Part shown: positions 58,122-64,000 of the stretch, piece after piece
Layout: every line of letters starts with the position of its first letter
Numbering within the stretch: the stretch's first letter is position 1
From: Dactylosporangium siamense
GTDB lineage: Bacteria; Actinomycetota; Actinomycetes; Mycobacteriales; Micromonosporaceae
NCBI RefSeq assembly: GCF_016862795.1
Contig: NZ_BONQ01000110.1
Span: forward strand, 1-64,000
Reading direction: 5' to 3'
DNA: 64,000 bases
The notes under the pieces: generated by a model
Seen by the model: only the letters and a program-made list of their open reading frames with translations
The model's database searches: none
Told to the model about the DNA's origin: nothing
Program-made: the position numbers and the translations under genes

Positions 58122-59945
58122 ATGATGGACTGCGTGTCGCCCCCGGTGCCGCCTGACGTGGTCGGGCCCCTCGCACGTCCGATCGCCGTCGTCAACGCCA
58201 CCATGCGCTGCGGCGAGCTCGATCTACACTTCCGTGCGGACCCCGCACTGCCCTGCGTGGCGGTGCTGTATCTCGACGGCGGTGTCGGCCTCATCAACCG
58301 TGACCGGTTCGCGCAGCTGATGGCCGGGCCGTTCGGCTACGGACGGGCGTTGTGGGAGAAGACGCCGGCGGGTCGCACGGCCGACCCGGCGCCGATGATC
58401 GTGGCGGAGGACGCACTGGTCGTCGACGTGTGCGAGCAGCTCGGCCGGCGCGACCGGACCCGGCGCTACGACGACGTGCTGGTGCGCCGGCCCGGTGGTC
58501 AGCTCGCCCGGGTGTCCGCGGCGCGGCTCTACGAGGCGCTCGCCGATCTCATGAACCACCAGGCCGTTCGCGATCCGCTGAGCGGCCTGGTGAACCGGGC
58601 GCAGTTCCTCCGTGGGCTGGCCGCGGCCTGCCGCGACGCCGAGCACCCGGGCATCGCCGTCGTGTTCCTCGACCTGGACCGGATGAAGCAGGTCAACGAC
58701 ACGCTCGGTCACAACGTCGGTGACCGGCTCATCGTCTCCGTCGCCCGCCGGCTCGGCGCACTCGCCGGCGACGGCGACCTGGTCGCGCGGCTCGGCGGCG
58801 ACGAGTTCGCGGTGCTGACGAGGATCGCCGGAGGCGCCCGCGCGGACCTGTCGGCCGCGGCGCTCGGCGAGCGGTTCCGCGAGGCGGTCGCGACGCCCGA
58901 TCCGGCGCTGCCGGCCGGTGCGCACAGCACGGCCAGCGTCGGCGTGGCGATCGGCAGCGCGGGCTCCGACGCGGAGACCCTCCTGCGGGAGGCGGACCTG
59001 GCGATGTATCAGGCGAAGCGCGCCGGCGGCGGCACAGTCCGGATCGCGTCGGCCACCGGCTCCCAGGGGGACCCGCTGCCCGGCGCCGGCGACGGCATCC
59101 GCGGTGCCATCGACCGCGGCGAGCTGCGCCTGTTCTACCAGCCGATCATCGGTGTCAACGACGGCCGGGTCTGGTCCGTCGAGGCGCTCGTCCGCTGGCT
59201 GCACCCCCAGCACGGGTTGCTCACCCCCGAACGCTTCCTGCCGGCGGTGTCGCAGGCGGGCCAGCTCCCCGCCCTGGACCGCTGGGTCCTCGAGCGCGCC
59301 TGCGCCGACCTCGCCGCCTGGGAGGCGGCCTACGGCGGCCGGGCGCCGCGGTGCGTCAACGTGAACCTCACCGTCGAGACGCTCAACGACGCCGACCTCG
59401 CCGGCAGCGTCCTGGCCACGCTGCGCCGCGCCGGGCTCGCGCCGGAGCGCCTGCGGGTGGAGCTGCCGGAGTCGGCCGACCTCGCCCAGCTGCGGGGCGC
59501 CGTCGACCAGCTGCGGCGACTGCGCGACCACGGGGTCGGCATCGTGCTCGACGACATGGGAGCCGGCTCGGCGACGCTGCGCCACCTGTCGGTCCTGCCC
59601 GTGACCGGCATCAAGATCGACCGGTCGTTCGTGGCCAGGATGCTGGACAGCCGCAACGACCACGCGGTCGTCAAACTGCTCGGCGATCTCGGCCGCAGCG
59701 TCGGCATCGAGGTGACGGCCGAGGGGGTCGAAGTCGACGAGCAGCTCACCTGGCTGCGGCAGCTGCAGGTCCCGTACGCGCAGGGCTATCACCTCGGCAT
59801 GCCCGCGCCCGCCGACCATCTCACCGGCCTGCTGCGCACCGGGCGCAGGCAGGCCGCCGCGACGGGCGCGGTCGGCCGGCACCGGCTCCAGCCGTTGCCC
59901 GAGCTGCAGGACGCGCTACCGGGCGACCCGGCGGTCCGGTCGTAG
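58122..59945 (+). CDS. GGDEF-EAL c-di-GMP signalling protein
   Basis: A 607-aa protein. The N-terminal about 150 residues form a sensor of unrecognised type with no membrane helix (ARPIAVVNATMRCGELDLHFRADPALPCVAVLYLDGGVGL). The GGDEF domain has LSGLVNRAQFLRGL and GGDEF at 225-229. The EAL domain has EAL at 354-356, VNVNLTVETL, ELPESADL, DDMGAGSATLRHL, KIDRSFV and TAEGVEV. Most metal and catalytic motifs are present, so both synthesis and hydrolysis are possible. ATG 58122 or 58125; a TTG at 58092 is less likely. Confidence 0.88.
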   Translation: MMDCVSPPVPPDVVGPLARPIAVVNATMRCGELDLHFRADPALPCVAVLYLDGGVGLINRDRFAQLMAGPFGYGRALWEKTPAGRTADPAPMIVAEDALVVDVCEQLGRRDRTRRYDDVLVRRPGGQLARVSAARLYEALADLMNHQAVRDPLSGLVNRAQFLRGLAAACRDAEHPGIAVVFLDLDRMKQVNDTLGHNVGDRLIVSVARRLGALAGDGDLVARLGGDEFAVLTRIAGGARADLSAAALGERFREAVATPDPALPAGAHSTASVGVAIGSAGSDAETLLREADLAMYQAKRAGGGTVRIASATGSQGDPLPGAGDGIRGAIDRGELRLFYQPIIGVNDGRVWSVEALVRWLHPQHGLLTPERFLPAVSQAGQLPALDRWVLERACADLAAWEAAYGGRAPRCVNVNLTVETLNDADLAGSVLATLRRAGLAPERLRVELPESADLAQLRGAVDQLRRLRDHGVGIVLDDMGAGSATLRHLSVLPVTGIKIDRSFVARMLDSRNDHAVVKLLGDLGRSVGIEVTAEGVEVDEQLTWLRQLQVPYAQGYHLGMPAPADHLTGLLRTGRRQAAATGAVGRHRLQPLPELQDALPGDPAVRS

Positions 59946-59953
59946 GTCGCGGA

Positions 59954-62392
59954 TCAGGCGCTCCGGGTCACCGTGCACCGGGCGTCCGGCCCGGCGTGGA
60001 ACACGTACTCGCCGGGCGGGGCGACGAACCCACCGGCGACGGACCCACCGGCGACGGACCCACCGGCGACGGACCCACCGGCGACGGACCCACCGGCGAC
60101 GGACCCACCGGCGACGAACCCGCCGGACCAGTAGGCGAGGGCCGTCACCGGCACGGCGAAGCGGAGCTCGCGGGACTCGCCCGCGGCCAGGGGCACCCGC
60201 TCGAAGCCGACCAGCCGCCGGGCCGGCGCCGGCACCGGCCAGCACCGCGGGGTCACGAACAGCCGCACGACCTCGTCGCCGGCGCGGTCGCCGGTGTTGG
60301 TGACGGTCACGCTCGCGGTGTATCCGTCGGCGGTGGGCGTGACGTCCAGCGGGCCGTAGCCGAACGTCGTGTACGACAGCCCGTGGCCGAAGGGGTAGAG
60401 CGGCTCGCCGCGATGGTACTGGTAGGTCCACCCGGAGCCGATGATGTCGTAGTCGGTGGGTGCGGGCAGCGCGGTGTCGCCGCGATACCAGGTCTGCGGC
60501 AGCCGCCCGCCCGGGTTCGCCGCACCCAGCAGGACGTCGGCGAGGGCGTTGCCGAGCTCCTGCCCGGCGTGGCTGCTCCACAGGATCGCCGGCGCGTGCT
60601 CCTGGGCCCAGTCGATCGCATAGGGATAGCTGGACACCAGCGTGACGACCGTGGCCGGCGCGGCGTCGAGGACCGCGCGCAGCAGCGTCTCCTGTTCCGG
60701 CGGCAACAGCAGCGAGGAACGGTCGACGGTCTCCCGGCCGTTGATGTGCGGGTCGTTGCCCAGCACCAGCACGACCCGCGCCGCATCCCGGGCGGCCGCC
60801 ACGGCCGCCGCCACCCCGGAGGTCACCTCGAGGCGCGTGAACCGCAGCGCGCCGCCGTCGCCGACGGTCAGCCGCCCGTCGGCGGTCCCGGTCACGTACC
60901 GGCCGAGGGCGTTGGAGTGCAGCAGGAACTCCTCGGCACCGGCGGGGTGCAGCTCCCACAGCTCGCGCACCACCCAGCCGTCCGGCGTCACCGCGGTCGC
61001 GGCGAGGACGCCGGACTCCTCGACGGTGACGTAGTGGTCCGTGCGGTCCTCCCGCAGGGTGTGGACCGGCACCGGGCACGGCACGCTGGTGCCCCACTGC
61101 TGATGGGCGAACGTCGCGCCGGGCCCGTCGCCGAGCCGCAGCGTGCCGTCGGGGTCGAGGAGCACCTGGCGGCCGTCGGGGGTGGCGAGCCGGATCCGGT
61201 CGACACCGTCCACAGTGGTCACCGAACGCCGGCCGAGCCGGGCCCGTAGCGCGTCGGCGAGGGTGACCGTGTAGGGCGGTGTGCCGCTGTACCAGTCGGT
61301 TAGCACCCGGTCGCCGAGGTGCCCGATGACCGCGACGCCGCCGGTCCCGGTCCACGGCAGCGTGCCGGCGGCGTTCTTGAGCAGCACGACGCCCGAGTGC
61401 GCGGCGCGGGCCGCCAGCCGGGTGTGTGCTTCGCAGCCGATGACGTCGTCGCGGATCCCGGTGTACGGGTCCCGTGCCGGTGCGAACTCCCCGGTCCGGG
61501 CCCGCATCAGCAGGATCCGTCCCAGGGCCGCGTCGACGTCCGCCTCGGTGATCAGACCGCGCCGGAGGGCCTCGGTGAACCGGGCGACGGTGGGTGCCGC
61601 GTCGGGACCGTTGTCGGTGTAGCTGTCCACCCCGGCCCGCAGCGCCGCGGCGTGCGAGGTGGCGTGATCGGGGAAGTGCCGCTCGGTCTCCACCAGGTTC
61701 GACGGTGCCTGCGCGTCGGAGCACACCACCAGGTCGGGCGCGACGGCCCGCAGCACGCCGGCGATCAGCGGATGCACGTGGTTCGGCACGCCGTTGACGA
61801 GGTTGTAGGCCGGCATGACCCCGGCCGCCACCCCCGCGCGCAGCGGCTCGAGGAACCCGGGCAGCTCGTACTCGTGCAGGACCCGCTCGGGCACGGCGAT
61901 GTCGACGACGTCGCGGGCGGTCTCCACGTTGTAGGCGAGGAAGTGCTTGAGGACGGGCGCGGTCCGCCACACGTCGGGGTGCCCGCCGCGCAGCCCGGTG
62001 CAGTACGCGACGGCCAGCTCGGCGGTCATGAGCGGGTCTTCGCTGTAGCCCTCCTCGTTGCGCCCCCACCGCGGGTCGCGCAGCGGGTTGACCACCGGCG
62101 CCCACACGTTGAGCGAGGCACGCCCGTCCCGGTGCAGCGCGCGGACCTCGGTCGAGACGGCCTCGCCGACGGCGCGCAGTAGCGCCCGGTCCCAGCTCGC
62201 GCCGAGCCCGACGGCCTGCGGGAAGACGGTGGCCCGGCCGAGCCAGGCGACGCCGTGCAGCGCCTCGCAGCCGGTGTGGAACCCGGCCAGGCCGAGCCGC
62301 GGCACGGCCGGCTGCCGCTGGTGCAGCATCGCGATCTTCTCGGCGGTGGTGAGCCGCCGCAGCAGGTCCGCGACGGCGTCGGGCGAGCTCAT
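59954..62392 (-). CDS. GH3 beta-glycosidase with insertion and VAGGS repeats
   Basis: An 812-aa glycoside hydrolase family 3 protein without a signal peptide. GH3 N-domain (about residues 10-300): NVWAPVVNPLRDPRWGRNEEGYSEDP, nucleophile Asp226 in VVCSDAQAP. GH3 C-domain (330-680) is interrupted at about 395-525 by a beta-rich insertion (fascin/trefoil-like: DHYVTVEESGVLAATAV, LLHSNALGRYVTG). An Fn3-like domain follows, carrying six VAGGS/F repeats at about 760-790. A beta-glucosidase or beta-xylosidase for imported oligosaccharides is likely. Confidence 0.88.
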   Translation of the reverse strand: MSSPDAVADLLRRLTTAEKIAMLHQRQPAVPRLGLAGFHTGCEALHGVAWLGRATVFPQAVGLGASWDRALLRAVGEAVSTEVRALHRDGRASLNVWAPVVNPLRDPRWGRNEEGYSEDPLMTAELAVAYCTGLRGGHPDVWRTAPVLKHFLAYNVETARDVVDIAVPERVLHEYELPGFLEPLRAGVAAGVMPAYNLVNGVPNHVHPLIAGVLRAVAPDLVVCSDAQAPSNLVETERHFPDHATSHAAALRAGVDSYTDNGPDAAPTVARFTEALRRGLITEADVDAALGRILLMRARTGEFAPARDPYTGIRDDVIGCEAHTRLAARAAHSGVVLLKNAAGTLPWTGTGGVAVIGHLGDRVLTDWYSGTPPYTVTLADALRARLGRRSVTTVDGVDRIRLATPDGRQVLLDPDGTLRLGDGPGATFAHQQWGTSVPCPVPVHTLREDRTDHYVTVEESGVLAATAVTPDGWVVRELWELHPAGAEEFLLHSNALGRYVTGTADGRLTVGDGGALRFTRLEVTSGVAAAVAAARDAARVVLVLGNDPHINGRETVDRSSLLLPPEQETLLRAVLDAAPATVVTLVSSYPYAIDWAQEHAPAILWSSHAGQELGNALADVLLGAANPGGRLPQTWYRGDTALPAPTDYDIIGSGWTYQYHRGEPLYPFGHGLSYTTFGYGPLDVTPTADGYTASVTVTNTGDRAGDEVVRLFVTPRCWPVPAPARRLVGFERVPLAAGESRELRFAVPVTALAYWSGGFVAGGSVAGGSVAGGSVAGGSVAGGSVAGGFVAPPGEYVFHAGPDARCTVTRSA
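60021..60130. repeat. 15-bp in-frame tandem repeat, about seven copies
   Basis: CACCGGCGACGGACC repeats exactly from 60031 to 60105, with slightly changed edge copies. It encodes the pentapeptide VAGGS near the GH3 C-terminus. Repeats are contiguous and in-frame. Confidence 0.92.
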
Positions 62393-62425
62393 GCGTGGTC
62401 CCCGATCTGCTGGAGAGCCGGCCAG

Positions 62426-62439
62426 TCGAAGCGCTTCGA
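62426..62439. promoter_or_regulatory. LacI-type operator 1
   Basis: The perfect 14-bp palindrome TCGAAGCGCTTCGA lies 34 bp upstream of the GH3 start. Its central CG dyad is typical of LacI-family operators in actinomycete sugar regulons. Confidence 0.8.
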
Positions 62440-62573
62440 TGATCGATGCCCGGCCGGTGGCTGTCAAACTGGGCGAAACTTTCACGCCCGGCGGCACGGT
62501 CCACGTCGATGTCCCGGTCGTGTCCTTGTCGCCCGCGCATCGATGCCCTACGGTCTGGCCAGTCGTCGCGCTG

Positions 62574-62587
62574 TCGAAGCGCTTCGA
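62574..62587. promoter_or_regulatory. LacI-type operator 2
   Basis: A second exact copy of TCGAAGCGCTTCGA, 148 bp from the first (14 helical turns at 10.5 bp per turn) and 51 bp upstream of the substrate-binding protein ATG. The pair allows looping repression of both divergent genes. Confidence 0.8.
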
Positions 62588-62638
62588 TACTTCGCGCACC
62601 GCATCGTGCACCTCGATCACCCGGAGGGTGGAACCACC

Positions 62639-64000
62639 ATGCAAAGCGGAGCGATCCCAGACGCCGGCGGGCTGAGCCGGCGCGGCCTGCTCACCTCCAT
62701 CGCCGTCATCGCCGCCGTGCCGTTGCTGGACGCCTGCGGCAGCCCGAAGGAGAAGGGCGCCGGCACGACCAGCGAGGGCGACCTGTCCAAGGCGCTGCCC
62801 GCCTACGCGCCCAGCGACCTGGTCAAGCCCGACATCCCGGTCGTCGCCGGCGCCAACGGGGCGTCCACCGACCCGGCGTTCCTGGCGTACCCGGCCAACC
62901 CGGTCCGCACCGTGACCGGCGCGGTCGGCGCCGGCGGGACCTACGTGACGATGACCCCGCTGTGGGGCGCGATCCCGCCGTCCAGCGGCAACGCCTACTA
63001 CGACGCGGTCAACAAGGCACTCGGCGCGACCCTGAAGCTGCAACCCGCCGACGGCAACACCTACGCCGACCTGCTGCCGCCGCTGTTCGCCGCGGACAAG
63101 CTGCCGGACTGGATCGACGTGCCCAGCTGGACCACCACGAAACTCAACTTCGGCGAGGCGGTCCGCACCAAGTTCGCCGACCTCACCCCGTATCTGGCCG
63201 GCGACAAGGTCAAGCAGTATCCGAACCTCGCCGCGCTGTCCACCAACGCCTGGGTGTCCGGTGTGTGGAACGGCAAGCTCTACGGCCTGCCGATCTACTC
63301 CTCCAACGCCGTCATCGCCGGCGCCTACTTCTACCGCAAGGACATCTTCGACAAGGCGGGCGTCTCCGCCGACGTCACGAGCATCGCCGACCTGGAGGCG
63401 ATCGGGAAGGCGCTGACCAACGCCGCCGCCGGGCAGTGGGCGTTCGACGACCTGTTCGGCAACGACGCCGGCTACATCTGCCAGATCTTCGGCTTCCCCA
63501 GCCAGGGGTACCCGTGGACCACCGACTCCGGCGGCAAGCTGCAGCACCGGTACGAGACCGACGGCATCGTCGAGGCACTCAACTGGCACGCCAAGATGGT
63601 CAAGGCCGGCTACCTGCACCCCGACGCGGTCGCCAACAACAGCCAGAACGCCAAGCAACGTTTCTGGAGCGGCAAGGTCGCCGTGTGCGCCGACGGCACC
63701 GGCGCCTGGAACGGCGACGACGCGAAGTCCGGCGCCGCCGCCAACCCCAGCTACAACCGGCAGGCGTTCAAACTGTTCAGCGCCAAGGGCGACAAGCCGA
63801 CCATCCAGCTCGGCAACGGCGCGTCGATGTACAGCTACCTGAACAAGAAGCTCAACGACGGCCAGATCAAGGAACTCCTCGCGATCGCCAACTACCTCGC
63901 CGCGCCCTACGGCTCCGCCGAGTGGCTCACCGTCAACTTCGGCACCGCCGGCACGCACCACACGATGACCGCCGGCAACCCGCTGCTGACCGAGCAGGGC
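62639..64000 (+). CDS. ABC sugar-binding lipoprotein (partial)
   Basis: The frame is open from ATG 62639 to the window end (454 codons, 3' end missing). The twin-Arg signal LSRRGLLTSIAVIAAV leads to the lipobox LLDAC. A family 1 extracellular solute-binding domain follows (TYVTMTPLWGAIPPSSGNAYYDAVNKALGATLKL, DYFYRKDIFDKAG-like segments, ALNWHAKMVKAGYLHPDAV). It should capture an oligosaccharide for an ABC importer whose permease genes would lie to the right. GGAGG 11 nt upstream. Divergent from the GH3 gene with shared operators. Confidence 0.88.
   Translation, partial: MQSGAIPDAGGLSRRGLLTSIAVIAAVPLLDACGSPKEKGAGTTSEGDLSKALPAYAPSDLVKPDIPVVAGANGASTDPAFLAYPANPVRTVTGAVGAGGTYVTMTPLWGAIPPSSGNAYYDAVNKALGATLKLQPADGNTYADLLPPLFAADKLPDWIDVPSWTTTKLNFGEAVRTKFADLTPYLAGDKVKQYPNLAALSTNAWVSGVWNGKLYGLPIYSSNAVIAGAYFYRKDIFDKAGVSADVTSIADLEAIGKALTNAAAGQWAFDDLFGNDAGYICQIFGFPSQGYPWTTDSGGKLQHRYETDGIVEALNWHAKMVKAGYLHPDAVANNSQNAKQRFWSGKVAVCADGTGAWNGDDAKSGAAANPSYNRQAFKLFSAKGDKPTIQLGNGASMYSYLNKKLNDGQIKELLAIANYLAAPYGSAEWLTVNFGTAGTHHTMTAGNPLLTEQG

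Noticed and set aside
60021-60130. Possible CRISPR-like array
   Set aside because: Repeats are 15 bp, contiguous, lack spacers, and encode an in-frame pentapeptide in the GH3 gene.
59351-61249. 632-aa plus-strand frame across the EAL and GH3 genes
   Set aside because: It spans two real genes on different strands and encodes Arg/Gly runs with repeated GDGPT from the 15-bp repeat; no domain is visible.

Overview
The window is very GC-rich chromosomal DNA with third-position G/C bias in nearly every reading frame, frequent GTG starts and tight or overlapping gene junctions. Together with mycothiol-type DinB proteins, F420-type luciferase-like oxidoreductases, Act_Holin-X/DUF3618/DUF4235 proteins and DtxR-type iron-box DNA, this points to an actinomycete, most likely a member of the Micromonosporaceae (Actinoplanes/Dactylosporangium-like). 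The genus is an inference. No rRNA, tRNA, CRISPR array, phage structural gene, transposase or integrase was seen. No stretch longer than about 250 bases lacks a gene.

Layout. 1-13.3 kb: a three-gene envelope-stress type cassette (Act_Holin-X, DUF3618, DUF4235) beside a 20-bp minisatellite, then housekeeping and accessory enzymes (histidine phosphatase, alpha/beta hydrolase, SGNH hydrolase, SDR, lipid kinase plus metallophosphoesterase, GH20 hexosaminidase, GAPDH with a GlxA-like regulator). 13.4-20.9 kb: a DHFR-like reductase, an AraC regulator divergent from an L,D-transpeptidase lipoprotein, a frameshifted gene, and two TetR genes with nearby dyad operators. 21.0-22.9 kb: an unusual module in which a free 76-aa domain precedes a trypsin-fold protein carrying the same domain at its N-terminus, followed by a 140-aa beta-rich protein of unknown function. 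22.9-36.6 kb: secreted hydrolases (metalloprotease with F5/8C domain, S41 peptidase, S15 peptidase, endonuclease I), regulators, a DMT transporter and a glycosyltransferase/deacetylase pair. An iron-box-like dyad precedes an alpha/beta hydrolase at 35.8 kb.

36.6-42.3 kb is a copper/heme envelope module: cupredoxin-like protein, YcnI, PepSY membrane protein, CopC, PCuAC lipoprotein and a Tat-exported DyP peroxidase. 43.3-45.4 kb encodes a sugar-binding-protein/GGDEF fusion. 45.8-58.0 kb is a CoA-thioester catabolic region: acyl-CoA dehydrogenase, aldehyde dehydrogenase, FCD-type GntR regulator, alpha-methylacyl-CoA racemase, F420-type oxidoreductase, acyl-CoA ligase, double-TetR regulator, thiolase and a FadB-like bifunctional enzyme. 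Together these supply acid activation, racemisation of 2-methyl branches and a complete beta-oxidation cycle, so methyl-branched fatty acid or isoprenoid degradation is a reasonable guess. An identical AT-rich 14-mer lies in two divergent promoters of this region and probably marks one regulon.

58.1-64.0 kb: a GGDEF-EAL protein, a GH3 beta-glycosidase with a pentapeptide repeat, and a divergent ABC sugar-binding lipoprotein cut by the window end. Two perfect copies of a 14-bp LacI-type palindrome lie between the last two genes.
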